Under the pieces are notes generated by a model. It was not told the origin of the DNA. It worked only from the letters and a program-made list of their open reading frames with translations, and made no database searches. Made by a program: the position numbers and the translations under genes. From Candidatus Methanoperedens sp. (GTDB lineage: Archaea > Halobacteriota > Methanosarcinia > Methanosarcinales > Methanoperedenaceae): a stretch of DNA of 64,000 bases. Of this stretch, positions 17,024 through 25,660 are shown piece by piece; positions within the stretch are counted from its first letter, which is position 1, and each line of letters opens with the position of its first letter. The stretch lies in NCBI GenBank assembly GCA_026552975.1, contig JAPMTR010000063.1, positions 1 to 64,000 on the forward strand, in the 5' to 3' direction.

Positions 17024-17755
17024 ATGAACAATAAAACAATACTTGTCGTGGCAGCGATCATCGTCGTCCTGGGAGCAGGTTATGCTCTTGCCGGATCAGG
17101 CCATTTCTGGAACCTGATGGGCAGCTACGGAAATGGTAACAGCATGATGGGTAGCTATGGGAACGGTAATGGTATGATGGGTAGCTACGGAAACGGTAAT
17201 GGCATGATGGGGGAAGTGAATGGATTTGAGGGCGAAGGTATGTGTGGAGTCGCAAGTCCAGAAACAGGAACAAATGCAGCCCCCATAACCATCAATGAAG
17301 CCAGGACATCAGTAGAGAAGTACCTTGCAGGGACAGGCAATACTGATCTTGAGATTGCAGAGGTTTTGCAATTTGAAAAGAACTATTATGCAGGAATTAA
17401 GGAAAAAAGCACAGGAAAATATGCATTCGAATTGCTCGTGAATAAAAATACAGGCGCAGTTTATCCTGAAATGGGTCCGAATATGATGTGGAATGCAAAA
17501 TACGGGCACATGAGCAATACAGGGGCAATAGATACAGTCACAGAAGAACAGGCTCTTAAGGTAGCGCAGGAATATCTTGATAAGAACAAACCTGGATCAA
17601 AAGTAAATAGTGCCGACACGTTCTATGGCTATTACACTATGGAAGTGACAGAAAATAACACGATAACCGGAATGCTCAGCGTTAACAGCAACACTGGTGC
17701 GGTGTGGTATCATACATGGCATGGCGCATTTGAGAAGCTGCTTGAAGTTAATTGA
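17024..17755 (+). CDS. Exported PepSY-domain protein with Met/Gly/Asn repeats
   Basis: The 243 aa protein has an N-terminal membrane/signal segment (residues 5-24) and then three tandem 10-residue units of MMGSYGNGNG type, each ending with paired methionines. A region with PepSY-like architecture follows, with two copies: ITINEARTSVEKYLAG...YAFELLVNKNTGAVYPEMGP and TEEQALKVAQEYLDKN...GMLSVNSNTGAVWYHTWHG. It is probably anchored outside the membrane. The Met-rich repeat could bind Cu(I), and one late His pair (YHTWHG) is also a candidate metal site. It has its own promoter with a palindromic operator. The role is unknown. Confidence 0.8.
   Translation: MNNKTILVVAAIIVVLGAGYALAGSGHFWNLMGSYGNGNSMMGSYGNGNGMMGSYGNGNGMMGEVNGFEGEGMCGVASPETGTNAAPITINEARTSVEKYLAGTGNTDLEIAEVLQFEKNYYAGIKEKSTGKYAFELLVNKNTGAVYPEMGPNMMWNAKYGHMSNTGAIDTVTEEQALKVAQEYLDKNKPGSKVNSADTFYGYYTMEVTENNTITGMLSVNSNTGAVWYHTWHGAFEKLLEVN
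17114..17209 (+). repeat. 30-bp tandem coding repeat (three units)
   Basis: Three near-identical 30-bp units (starting at 17114, 17144 and 17174) encode LMGSYGNGNS, MMGSYGNGNG and MMGSYGNGNG, and the next MMG begins a fourth. The in-frame length lets the copy number expand or contract without breaking the gene. Confidence 0.85.
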
Positions 17756-17827
17756 ACTTCAAGTCATTTCCCAAATAAAATTTACTTTATTTTAAATATG
17801 TTAAAAACCTTTTAGTTATCCGGTGAA

Positions 17828-18130
17828 ATGGTGGATAAGAAATCCCTTGCAGAATTATTAAATGCACTTGGAAATGAGCACAGTCTCAAAATACTCGCTA
17901 TCCTTTCAGGATGCGAATGTTATGTATCAGAGCTTGCCAGGGATGTTGGGATATCACGTCCGCTTTTGTACCTGCACCTTAAGAAACTTGAGAACGCAGG
18001 TCTTGTCGAAAGTGAAATACGGCATTTTGAAGAACCGCCCTATACAAAAAAATTTTACAAAGCAAAGAATTTTGAATTAATACTTTCATTAGATAAAATA
18101 AGGGAAATTGTAAATACTGGAGGAAAATAA
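17828..18130 (+). CDS. ArsR-family winged-helix regulator
   Basis: The 100 aa protein is a compact winged helix: ALGNEHSLKILAILSGCECYVSELARDVGISRPLLYLHLKKLENAGLVES covers helices 1-3 and the recognition helix, followed by a wing with FEEPPYTKKFYKA. Two Cys residues (GCECYV) at the end of helix 2 could sense metal or thiol state. It is the first gene of an operon with a small membrane protein (stop/start overlap TAATG) and a protein disulfide oxidoreductase, so a redox- or metal-responsive role is likely. Confidence 0.9.
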   Translation: MVDKKSLAELLNALGNEHSLKILAILSGCECYVSELARDVGISRPLLYLHLKKLENAGLVESEIRHFEEPPYTKKFYKAKNFELILSLDKIREIVNTGGK

Positions 18131-18315
18131 TGGCAGAAAATATGATGGATGCAATGCTGGGAGCAAATTCGCAATGGGCTACATATACTTTGATAATAGT
18201 AGTGATCATTTTTGGTATGATCTCACTTTACCTGGGTTATATGATCCTCACAGAACTGAGGGAATCAAGAAAGTCGCTTGAGAGAGTTGAAAAACTTCTA
18301 AAGACCGTAGAGTGA
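18130..18315 (+). CDS. Small single-pass membrane protein
   Basis: A 61 aa protein whose ATG overlaps the regulator stop codon by one base. Residues 18-41 form one membrane helix, and residues 43-60 (LRESRKSLERVEKLLKTV) form a charged amphipathic helix that could be a coiled coil. No family is recognised. Tight coupling between a regulator and a disulfide oxidoreductase suggests a membrane tether or partner for one of them, which is inference. Confidence 0.7.
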   Translation: MAENMMDAMLGANSQWATYTLIIVVIIFGMISLYLGYMILTELRESRKSLERVEKLLKTVE

Positions 18316-18319
18316 TATT

Positions 18320-18982
18320 ATGGTTCTCCAGGATAGCGATAAAGAGATAATCCAAAAGAAATTCGTGGGGCTTTCGGGAGTTGTGAAACTTATGGTTTTC
18401 ACGCAGGAGCTTGAATGCCATTTCTGCAAGGAAACGCGGGAACTTGCGCTTGACCTAGGTACTTTGTCCTCAAAAATCAAAGTAAAAATATATGATCTGG
18501 TAAATGATGTCAATGAAGTAGAGGAATACAGGATAAAAAAAATACCTGCAATAGCGATAATCGGGGAATCGGATTTCGGGATCAGGTATTTTGGCCTCCC
18601 TTCAGGCTATGAACTCGGGACTATGATAGATACGATCATCGATGTTTCAAAGGGCAAAACAAAATTATTGGATCCAGTAAAAGAAAAGCTTGCACAAATA
18701 AAAAAGGCTGTTCATTTACAGGTTTTCGTATCTCCAACCTGTCCATACTGCCCCCAGGCGGCAAGGATCGCACATCAGTTCGCGATCGAAAATGAGAACA
18801 TAACATCTGATGTAATAGAAATGATGGAATTTCCGCATCTGGTCCAGAGATACAGTGTGATGAGCGTTCCTCATATAGTTATCAATGAGGACACATCATT
18901 TGTGGGTGCACATCCGGCTGAGATCTTCATAGATCAGATAAACCTGGCTCTCAAATCCAGTTACAATCCGATGTATTCTTAA
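18320..18982 (+). CDS. Protein disulfide oxidoreductase (two glutaredoxin-like folds)
   Basis: The 220 aa protein has the archaeal PDO layout of two thioredoxin folds in tandem. The first has active site CHFC near residue 34 with cis-Pro segment KKIPAIAI. The second has CPYC near 139 with SVPHIVI. Such enzymes form, reduce and shuffle disulfides in the cytoplasm and act as a thioredoxin-reductase or FTR partner. It begins 4 nt after the small membrane protein and ends the operon led by the ArsR regulator. Confidence 0.92.
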   Translation: MVLQDSDKEIIQKKFVGLSGVVKLMVFTQELECHFCKETRELALDLGTLSSKIKVKIYDLVNDVNEVEEYRIKKIPAIAIIGESDFGIRYFGLPSGYELGTMIDTIIDVSKGKTKLLDPVKEKLAQIKKAVHLQVFVSPTCPYCPQAARIAHQFAIENENITSDVIEMMEFPHLVQRYSVMSVPHIVINEDTSFVGAHPAEIFIDQINLALKSSYNPMYS

Positions 18983-19033
18983 TACCACTTTTTGTGTATT
19001 GAAAATCATTTATGAATCAACAAAAGACAAATC

Positions 19034-19480
19034 CTATTTGCCAATATCTTCAAACCACAGCTTTTGGTTTTTCTTAATGAAATCCTGCATCATCGTGATG
19101 CATTCATTATTGTCAAGATTTATTACTTCAACTCCATGCTGTTTCATAAATTTTTCACAGCCTTCAAATGTTCTGGATTCACCGACAATTACTTTCCTGA
19201 TCCCGAACTGGACAACTGCTCCCCCGCAAAGGTAACAAGGCATTAACGTAGAATAAAGAACCGTATCCTTATAATTCCCGACCCTTCCTGCATTTCTCAA
19301 ACAATCGATCTCTGCATGCGCCATAGGGTCATTCTTCTGGACTCGCTGGTTGTGACCAAGCCCTATTATTTTTCCATCTTTGACAAGAACGGAACCGATC
19401 GGTATTCCTCCCTGAGCTTTACTCTTTTTAGCCTCCTGGATCGCTGCCTCTATAAATTCATCCATATTTGATATACCCAA
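19034..19480 (-). CDS. Cytosine deaminase-like zinc deaminase
   Basis: The 148 aa protein is a member of the cytidine/deoxycytidylate deaminase fold. It shows the catalytic HAEIDCL (His ligand and Glu proton shuttle) and PCYLCGGAV (two Cys ligands). Beyond the motif, the arrangement GIPIGSVLV near the start, VVQFGIRKVIVGE, and the C-terminal MQDFIKKNQKLWFEDIGK closely follows yeast-type cytosine deaminase, so pyrimidine base salvage is the most likely role. A guanine/tRNA-adenosine deaminase is less likely. The gene lies just downstream of a decayed peptidase gene on the same strand. Confidence 0.85.
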   Translation of the reverse strand: MGISNMDEFIEAAIQEAKKSKAQGGIPIGSVLVKDGKIIGLGHNQRVQKNDPMAHAEIDCLRNAGRVGNYKDTVLYSTLMPCYLCGGAVVQFGIRKVIVGESRTFEGCEKFMKQHGVEVINLDNNECITMMQDFIKKNQKLWFEDIGK

Positions 19481-19498
19481 TTAATTATTTGTTTCATA

Positions 19499-19826
19499 TC
19501 AGAAGAATTTATCCACTGTTTCTATTGCCCTAACAATAAGATTTACACTAACTCCTGCTGGTATGCCTTCGCGGCAAAGATGAATTATGGAAGCATCTGT
19601 TTGCCCGCGTGAACCCACTTTTAGTTCCTCCAGTTGTCGTAAAATAGATAAAACCTTTATCATCAACATATTTTGCCATAAGACCGATCTCATCCATATG
19701 CGCAGCCAGCATCAATGAGGGTGAACCGCCATTTTTTGTAGCGATGAGATTTCCCATATTGTCGATCCTGATATGGTCAACGAATTGCCGGATCTCCTTT
19801 TCAATGATCTTCCTGATGTTACGCAA
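19499..19826 (-). pseudogene. Decayed M42-family aminopeptidase
   Basis: Two reading frames hold pieces of one M42 metallopeptidase. From 19826 the N-terminal piece reads IRIDNMGNLIATKNG and MLAAHMDEIGLMAKYVDDKGFI, carrying the first metal-binding His/Asp. After a frame change near 19620, the second piece contains a C-terminal segment (GQTDASIIHLCREGIPAG), where the family has the last catalytic region. Some 200 residues between them are missing, as is the extreme N-terminus. The product cannot be active; this is a deletion plus frameshift relic. Confidence 0.85.
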
Positions 19827-19843
19827 AGTATATATACAATATT

Positions 19844-19878
19844 CACTAACTTAAGGTTAGTAACCTCAAGTCACTAAC
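19844..19878. promoter_or_regulatory. Nested palindrome and repeats at the heat-shock regulator promoter
   Basis: AGGTTAGTAACCT (19854-19866) is a 13-bp palindrome with a single central base, flanked symmetrically by two direct CACTAAC copies (19844-19850 and 19872-19878). GTATATATAC just upstream (19829-19838) serves as a TATA box, so the palindrome covers the expected start site. The GGGGTGA ribosome site and ATG of the regulator follow. This looks like an autoregulatory operator. Confidence 0.65.
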
Positions 19879-19896
19879 TCGGGGTGAAGCACAAAC

Positions 19897-20526
19897 ATGG
19901 AATCAGCACAACTACTAGACATCCTCGGGAACGAGAACCGAAGGAAGATCCTGCATCTCCTGGCAAGCCGCCCATGTTATATGAGCGAGATAGCAGAACG
20001 GCTTGACGTAGGCGCAAAAGCGATCCTTGGACATCTTGAGCTCCTTGAGCGTGCTGGCATGATCGAAGCGAATGTTGATGAACAGCGGCGCAAATACTTC
20101 CATATAACAGATAACCTCCGTCTTGAGGTCTTCGTGTCGCCTTATTCATTCGAGGTTGAGATAACAAATGTTGTGGTTTTGCCCCCGCAACAAAATATCC
20201 CGACCAGCCAGGCGGTCAAAGGTTTAAGGTCGCTTTACAGCAATATCCAGGAACTTGTTGAACAAAGACATAAAGTTATGCAGGAGTATCAGGACATCCA
20301 GGGAAATATCACCCGGATGATGGGATATTGCATGGATGTTATAGAAGAAGTCTCAGATGATCATATCGAGGCCGAGATACTCTATGCACTTATAAAAGGT
20401 CCCATGACAAAGAGAGTGCTTTCCATGCAGCTTGGAATACCCGAATATGTGCTTGAGAGATATATTGAAAAAATGGAACAAAAAAAAGTACTGAAAAGAG
20501 AAGCAAATAATTATATAATAGGCTAG
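19897..20526 (+). CDS. Phr-like heat-shock transcription regulator (ArsR-type HTH)
   Basis: The 209 aa protein begins with a winged helix (LLDILGNENRRKILHLLASRPCYMSEIAERLDVGAKAILGHLELLERAGMIE type layout, residues 5-55), strikingly like the Pyrococcus heat-shock regulator Phr in sequence order and length. A middle linker and a C-terminal helical region (residues 110-165, coiled-coil-like) may mediate dimerisation. It is followed on the same strand by Hsp20 and Cdc48 genes, the same functions Phr represses in Pyrococcus. A palindromic operator upstream suggests self-repression. Assignment to Phr is by pattern, not proven. Confidence 0.85.
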   Translation: MESAQLLDILGNENRRKILHLLASRPCYMSEIAERLDVGAKAILGHLELLERAGMIEANVDEQRRKYFHITDNLRLEVFVSPYSFEVEITNVVVLPPQQNIPTSQAVKGLRSLYSNIQELVEQRHKVMQEYQDIQGNITRMMGYCMDVIEEVSDDHIEAEILYALIKGPMTKRVLSMQLGIPEYVLERYIEKMEQKKVLKREANNYIIG

Positions 20527-20565
20527 AAAATATAAATATATACAAAAAATACACAGAGGAAAAAT

Positions 20566-21060
20566 ATGTTCAAAGACTGGAAACGAGCTGATAAGGGATT
20601 TTTCAATGGATTTGAAAAAGAGATGGAACAGATAAATGACATTATGACAAACATGATGCGATCAGTGGGAACAGAGCCGCAGGTATATGGTTTCAGTATG
20701 CAGGTGGGTCCTGATGGAGTTCCTCACATTGAACGCTTCGGAAATATTGTGCCTGTAGGCAAGGACAGCGATGTCAGGGAACCGTTCACAAGTTCAATGA
20801 TCGATGAAAAGAATAATGAATTCAATATAACGGCTGAAATGCCAGGGATAAACAAAGAAGAGATCGAACTGAACGCGACCGAAAATGAAGTTGTCATCAA
20901 GGCGAACAGCGCTACCAGGAAATATTACAAGTTCATACCTGCGGCAAGTCCTATAGACCCTGAGAGCGCAAATGCAAAATATAACAACGGGGTCCTTGAA
21001 GTTACTTTTAAATTGAAAGATTCGAATCAACCAAAAGGAAAGAGCATAAAGATCGAATAA
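20566..21060 (+). CDS. hsp20: Small heat-shock protein Hsp20
   Basis: The 164 aa protein is an ATP-independent holdase chaperone. The alpha-crystallin domain covers roughly residues 78-158, with ITAEMPGINKEEIELNATENEVVIKA as its first half and the closing NGVLEVTFKL motif. The N-terminal 75 residues hold the Met/Phe-rich arm (NDIMTNMMRSVG). A strong TATA box (TATAAATATATA near 20531) sits about 35 nt before the ATG, with AGAGGA as ribosome site. It lies between the Phr-like regulator and cdc48 and is probably heat induced. Confidence 0.95.
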   Translation: MFKDWKRADKGFFNGFEKEMEQINDIMTNMMRSVGTEPQVYGFSMQVGPDGVPHIERFGNIVPVGKDSDVREPFTSSMIDEKNNEFNITAEMPGINKEEIELNATENEVVIKANSATRKYYKFIPAASPIDPESANAKYNNGVLEVTFKLKDSNQPKGKSIKIE

Positions 21061-21121
21061 GAAACAACTGAATAATAAACCACAGATTTAAAAAGCTTCA
21101 AAAAAAAATTAGACTGGAATT

Positions 21122-23305
21122 ATGGATAAAAAAGAAAAGACCATAACCCTCAAGGTGATTGAGGCAAAATCCTATGATGCGGGGCGAGGTATTGCCAGGA
21201 TAGACCCGGAGATAGCCTATGACCTGGGATTACAGACTGGAGATGTCATAGGTATCGAAGGCGCAAAAAGAACAGCAGCTCTTGTCTGGCCGGGATATCC
21301 TGAGGACAGCAATACGGGTTTGATCCGTATCGACGGGACAGTCAGGCGAAATGCCGGTGCGAGTATCGATGATAAGGTGCAGATCAGAAAGATCCATACT
21401 GCGCCCGCGGAAAAGATACTTTTTTCACCCACACAGTCTTTAAAGATACAGGGCGGGGAGGCATATCTTGCTCATAACCTGGAAGGACGGGTCATAACGC
21501 GCGGGGATATCGTTGAATTAAACATCATGGGACGTCGCGTGGATCTTGTGGTAGTTTCAATAAAACCTATTTCTGATTCTGTAATTATCGGGGGGAGCAC
21601 GGTTATTGAGATCAGTGATAAACCTGCAAAACAGATGCCTTCTATTCCCAGGGTCTCCTATGAAGATATAGGTGGACTCACTGATGAAGTTAAGAAAGTG
21701 CGGGAGATGATCGAGCTTCCTTTGCGACATCCTGAGTTATTTGAGCGCCTGGGGGTTGAGGCGCCAAAAGGGGTTCTCCTGCATGGCCCTCCTGGCACTG
21801 GAAAGACCCTTCTTGCAAAAGCCCTTGCTTCAGAAACAAATGCAAATTTCATAACCCTGAGCGGTCCTGAAATAATGAGTAAATTCTATGGTGAATCTGA
21901 AGAAAAACTGCGGGATATTTTCCAGCAGGCTGAGGATAATGCGCCAAGTATCATACTGATAGATGAAATAGACAGCATCGCACCAAAGCGGGAAGAAGTC
22001 ACTGGAGAAGTGGAACGGCGTATTGTGGCACAGCTGCTTGCTGTAATGGATGGCCTTAAAGCGCGCGGAAAAGTAGTGGTGATCGGAGCCACGAACAGGC
22101 CAAACGCTATTGACCCGGCGCTTCGAAGACCCGGAAGGTTTGACCGTGAGATCGAGATCGCAGTACCTGGAAGGAAAGCGCGATTTGAGATCATGCAGAT
22201 CCATACGAGAGGAATGCCCATCGCCAATGATGTGAATCTTGACAGGGTCGCAGACCTGACGCATGGTTTTGTAGGGGCGGATCTGGCTGCGCTCACTCGT
22301 GAGGCCGCCATGAACTCTATCCGGCGTTTGCTGCCTGAGCTTGACCTTGAAGTCCAGAGCATCCCTTCAGATGTATTGAACAGGTTGATGGTCACAGGAG
22401 AAGATTTCAGGAATGCCCTTCGTGAAATGACGCCATCTGCGCTTCGAGAAGTATTCATTGAATGCCCGGATATTCACTGGAACGATATTGGAGGGCTTCT
22501 TGAGGCAAAACAGGAATTAAAAGAAGCAGTCGAATGGCCTATGAAATATCCCATGCTTTTCGAGCAGGGGGGCGCCAGGCCGCCAAAAGGGATACTTTTG
22601 TATGGCCCTCCCGGTACGGGAAAGACCATGCTTGCAAAAGCAGTTGCCACGGAAAGCGATGCGAATTTTATCAGCATAAAAGGGCCTGAATTCATGAGCA
22701 AATGGGTTGGGGAGAGTGAAAAAGCGGTCCGTGAAACCTTCAGGAAGGCAAAACAGGCAGCACCCTGCATAATCTTCTTTGATGAGATCGATTCCATCGC
22801 CCCAACGCGCGGTGCAGGGTCGGATTCCCATGTGACAGAAAGGGTGATCAGCCAGATGCTTTCCGAGATCGATGGGCTTGAAGAGCTTCATAGTATCACG
22901 GTAATAGCTGCGACCAACAGGCCTGATATCATTGACCCTGCTCTTTTGCGTCCGGGAAGGATCGACCGTTTGATCTATGTGATGCCGCCTGACAGGGATT
23001 CAAGATTTGATATATTCAAAGTCCACACAGCAAAGACGCCTCTTGATGTCGATGTTGACCTTGAAACGCTTGCCGATGATACAGGAGATTTTACAGGTGC
23101 TGATATTGCATCTGTCTGTAATGAAGCCACTATACTTGCGATAAGGGAATATGTGACCTCAGGCAAACCTACTGATGATGATTCAATCAAGCAATTGAAA
23201 GTTGGATATCATAATTACAGGGATGCCATGACCAGAGTGAAGCCATATTCCAAGAAGGAACTGGAGAAATACAAGAAGATCTCGGAGAATTTTATTTACC
23301 AGTAA
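21122..23305 (+). CDS. cdc48: Cdc48/VAT-type AAA+ ATPase
   Basis: A 727 aa hexameric unfoldase that extracts and unfolds proteins for the proteasome. It has an N-domain (residues 1-180, double-psi barrel then a four-stranded part) and two AAA modules. D1 has Walker A GPPGTGKT (near 221) and Walker [15 protein letters not shown]2 has GPPGTGKT (near 498) and [14 protein letters not shown]. Arginine-finger regions ([10 protein letters not shown] and [10 protein letters not shown]) are present. The C-terminus ends in [12 protein letters not shown], lacking a long HbYX-like extension but ending in a hydrophobic-Tyr. It follows hsp20 by 60 nt. Confidence 0.97.
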   Translation: MDKKEKTITLKVIEAKSYDAGRGIARIDPEIAYDLGLQTGDVIGIEGAKRTAALVWPGYPEDSNTGLIRIDGTVRRNAGASIDDKVQIRKIHTAPAEKILFSPTQSLKIQGGEAYLAHNLEGRVITRGDIVELNIMGRRVDLVVVSIKPISDSVIIGGSTVIEISDKPAKQMPSIPRVSYEDIGGLTDEVKKVREMIELPLRHPELFERLGVEAPKGVLLHGPPGTGKTLLAKALASETNANFITLSGPEIMSKFYGESEEKLRDIFQQAEDNAPSIILIDEIDSIAPKREEVTGEVERRIVAQLLAVMDGLKARGKVVVIGATNRPNAIDPALRRPGRFDREIEIAVPGRKARFEIMQIHTRGMPIANDVNLDRVADLTHGFVGADLAALTREAAMNSIRRLLPELDLEVQSIPSDVLNRLMVTGEDFRNALREMTPSALREVFIECPDIHWNDIGGLLEAKQELKEAVEWPMKYPMLFEQGGARPPKGILLYGPPGTGKTMLAKAVATESDANFISIKGPEFMSKWVGESEKAVRETFRKAKQAAPCIIFFDEIDSIAPTRGAGSDSHVTERVISQMLSEIDGLEELHSITVIAATNRPDIIDPALLRPGRIDRLIYVMPPDRDSRFDIFKVHTAKTPLDVDVDLETLADDTGDFTGADIASVCNEATILAIREYVTSGKPTDDDSIKQLKVGYHNYRDAMTRVKPYSKKELEKYKKISENFIYQ

Positions 23306-23313
23306 AATTCTCC
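23284..23313. terminator. Hairpin across the cdc48 stop codon
   Basis: GGAGAATTTTA and TAAAATTCTCC form an 11-bp perfect inverted repeat around an 8-nt loop; the cdc48 stop codon is within the right arm. It lies between convergent genes and 23 nt before the FBPase stop, so it may limit read-through both ways. Confidence 0.6.
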
Positions 23314-23336
23314 AACATGAGAGAGAAGGAGCTTTT

Positions 23337-24194
23337 TTATCCAGATTGACTTTCGGCAATCATCTTCTCTATCAGCCTGATCTCTTTTTTTCCGCCCGCA
23401 TAGATTGGCGTAATATCGTCTATCGCCGTGGGCTTCATCTCAAGGATATCAGTTCGTCCATTACTTATCGCACCGCCAGCATCTGTTATTATCTTTCCGA
23501 TGGGATTTGCTTCAAAAAGCAGTCGCAGCTTTCCTTTTTCTTTTCCTGCATAACCCGGATATGTGAACACTCCACCTTTATGGAGTATCTGGTGCATGTC
23601 TGCAACGAATGAACCGCTAAAGCGCAGTTTATAGCCCTCATTTTCAAGTTCCTCGATGAATTTTGCATGGGCAGGCAGGTAATCTTTGCGAAGAGCGCCG
23701 GGTGCGTATAATTTGGCATCAGGTATCCGAATATCCTGTGCTGTCAGGTTGAACTCACCTTTTTCATCCATCACAAAGTCGCAAACACCATTACCCGCAG
23801 ATAATGTGAGCGTTGTAAGCGGGCCATAAAGAATATACATAGCAGCGATCATATTTTTGCCCTTATCAAGAACATTTCCTGGATATATCCCTATAATTGT
23901 CCCCACCGCAAGGTTCACGTCGATCAACGAAGAACCATCAAGAGGATCGATCACGACCCCGAACTGGTTTTTTGGATTTTCGATCTCAATAATGACGGGC
24001 TGTTCTTCTGTGGCGATATAACGCACCAGCCTGGTTTTCTTTAATCCTTTGATCAGGACATCGTCAGCCCACTTATCCAGTGCCATCTGTTCTTCGCCGT
24101 ACATATTTCTCGTCCCCGCCTTATCCTGGCTTTTCAAGAACCCGCTCTTTATTGTCTTTCCCTGTTCTGCCAGGAAAAGGATTAACTCTGACAA
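23337..24194 (-). CDS. fbp: Class I-type fructose-1,6-bisphosphatase
   Basis: Hydrolyses fructose-1,6-bisphosphate in gluconeogenesis. Conserved metal/substrate motifs are [34 protein letters not shown] and [24 protein letters not shown], then IYAGG near the end. The only standard start, TTG at 24194, gives 285 aa, but the frame stays open upstream to a stop at 24257. It encodes a plausible leader ([17 protein letters not shown]). An AGGAG site (24249-24253) lies 9 nt before an in-frame ATT at 24239. The true start may therefore be this ATT, adding 15 residues. Confidence 0.93.
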   Translation of the reverse strand: MSELILFLAEQGKTIKSGFLKSQDKAGTRNMYGEEQMALDKWADDVLIKGLKKTRLVRYIATEEQPVIIEIENPKNQFGVVIDPLDGSSLIDVNLAVGTIIGIYPGNVLDKGKNMIAAMYILYGPLTTLTLSAGNGVCDFVMDEKGEFNLTAQDIRIPDAKLYAPGALRKDYLPAHAKFIEELENEGYKLRFSGSFVADMHQILHKGGVFTYPGYAGKEKGKLRLLFEANPIGKIITDAGGAISNGRTDILEMKPTAIDDITPIYAGGKKEIRLIEKMIAESQSG

Positions 24195-24354
24195 TCTCGG
24201 ATCCGTGTTTTTTTGTAAAAGGAAATCTTTAAGATAAATACTCTCACGCTCCTGTTAGTTATTCATTCTTTATAAGTAACTTCTTCTTGTTATTTTAGTA
24301 CTTAAGTACTTAAGCTATACGAAATCCTCTCGAATTTTCGACAAAACTTTCCAT

Positions 24355-24999
24355 TCATAATTCAAATCCAGCGATAAACTCTTTTAACTTAGCATGGTTC
24401 GCAAGTACCATATCCGCATCTTTTAACAATTCAGCTTTCACATACGTGGGAATGGCGATGCAGTACAAACCTGCACGTTTTGCAGATTCCACTCCAAGTG
24501 GTGCATTTTCAATGACGATACATTCGTTTTTTGAGACCTTTAGCATCTCAACAGCTTTTAAATATGGCTCAGGAGATGGCTTTCCTTCCTTTACATCGTT
24601 CCCGGAGACAATGGCCGAAAATGTTCCTGGAAAGAACCTTTCGATCAGATCAATTACCACTGCCCTGTCAGAACCAGATGCAACCCCAAAAAGACATTTA
24701 TCTTTCAAGGAATTTATACAATCGTATATCCCCTCAAAAACAGTCACCCTGTTGATCTTTTTAAAGATCTCCTGTTTTTTTTTGGCAAGAATTATGTAAT
24801 CCTCAGGTTCAGGTGACCTGCCTGCTTTTTTAAAAACCAGATCAATTATCCCGACATGGTTTGAGCCCTCGAATTCGTATAGCTCTTCACGGCTGATATT
24901 TATACCCACATCTTTGAAAACTGATCTCCATGCATCCACATGATATGGCATGGAATCGACAAGGATGCCATCCATGTCAAAGATCACAGCTTTTAACAT
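24355..24999 (-). CDS. HAD-superfamily phosphatase/phosphoglucomutase-like
   Basis: The protein has HAD motif I FDMDGILVDS at the N-terminus, motif II VASGSD, motif III lysine in VKEGKPSPEPYL and motif IV VIENAPLGVESAKRAG, with an alpha-helical cap between residues 15 and 85. The pattern fits beta-phosphoglucomutase-like or 2-deoxyglucose-6-phosphatase-like enzymes. I chose the ATG at 24999 because the earlier ATG (25023) would overlap the upstream regulator, while 24999 starts just after its stop. The two are probably co-transcribed. The substrate is a sugar phosphate, not further definable. Confidence 0.9.
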   Translation of the reverse strand: MLKAVIFDMDGILVDSMPYHVDAWRSVFKDVGINISREELYEFEGSNHVGIIDLVFKKAGRSPEPEDYIILAKKKQEIFKKINRVTVFEGIYDCINSLKDKCLFGVASGSDRAVVIDLIERFFPGTFSAIVSGNDVKEGKPSPEPYLKAVEMLKVSKNECIVIENAPLGVESAKRAGLYCIAIPTYVKAELLKDADMVLANHAKLKEFIAGFEL

Positions 25000-25000
25000 T

Positions 25001-25522
25001 TTACCCCATCTTTTTTGCAGCAAGCTCGATCGCTTCGATCAGACTATCTTTTGGCATTATCGAAGTAACAGGGATGCGCAGGATCTTCTCGACAGTGGTG
25101 CTTACGATTGGAGCGCAAACGAGTGCTTTTGCGCCATCTCGCTCTGCTTTTACTGCAGCGATAATGGCTTCTTCCATTGATGTAGCAGAATATTCCCTGA
25201 TAGTAAGAAGCCTGCCTCCAACTTTTAATTTTTTCTCTGTAATAAAATCAAGAACAGGACGGGCTGCTATGACCGCGATAAAATCATGTTTCATTGTTCC
25301 TTCTATCTTTCGAAGTACAACAACGATTTGCCGCAGGGTCTTGATATTTGGTTCTCTCTGTCCGGATAATAATTTATATAATGTGCTTGCAGGGATTTGT
25401 GACCTCTGACTAAAATCAGCGGCTGTCAAACGAAGTTCTTCTTTTAATATTCTCTGGAATTCCTTTATAAAGGCTTCATCTGATTCCATTGCTGCACGTA
25501 TCAGTTCTTCTGATGTCATCAC
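25001..25522 (-). CDS. XRE-type HTH regulator with ligand-like C-terminal domain
   Basis: The 173 aa protein has a Cro/CI-like helix-turn-helix at residues 35-72 (FSQRSQIPASTLYKLLSGQREPNIKTLRQ). It is followed by a domain of about 85 residues (HDFIAVIAARPVLDF to the end) resembling the archaeal COG1709-type regulators. That domain looks like an alpha/beta small-molecule sensor (ALVCAPIVSTTVEKILRIPVTSIMP). It leads a two-gene transcript with the HAD phosphatase. The target and ligand are unknown. Confidence 0.85.
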   Translation of the reverse strand: MMTSEELIRAAMESDEAFIKEFQRILKEELRLTAADFSQRSQIPASTLYKLLSGQREPNIKTLRQIVVVLRKIEGTMKHDFIAVIAARPVLDFITEKKLKVGGRLLTIREYSATSMEEAIIAAVKAERDGAKALVCAPIVSTTVEKILRIPVTSIMPKDSLIEAIELAAKKMG

Positions 25523-25660
25523 GATCGTATAGTGGCTATTTAATATTATACGTTTGGGTCAATCGAAAATATTATGAGGTTTTGCAGCAATTCTTTTCCC
25601 GCGATCCCGGAAAATCAGGCGGAGTTATTATATACTTTAAATACATAAAATTAAACTGTT

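Noticed and set aside
21886-22458. Long minus-strand open frame (190 codons) inside cdc48
   Set aside because: It is the antisense shadow of a highly conserved GC-richer gene, without family resemblance or a ribosome site.
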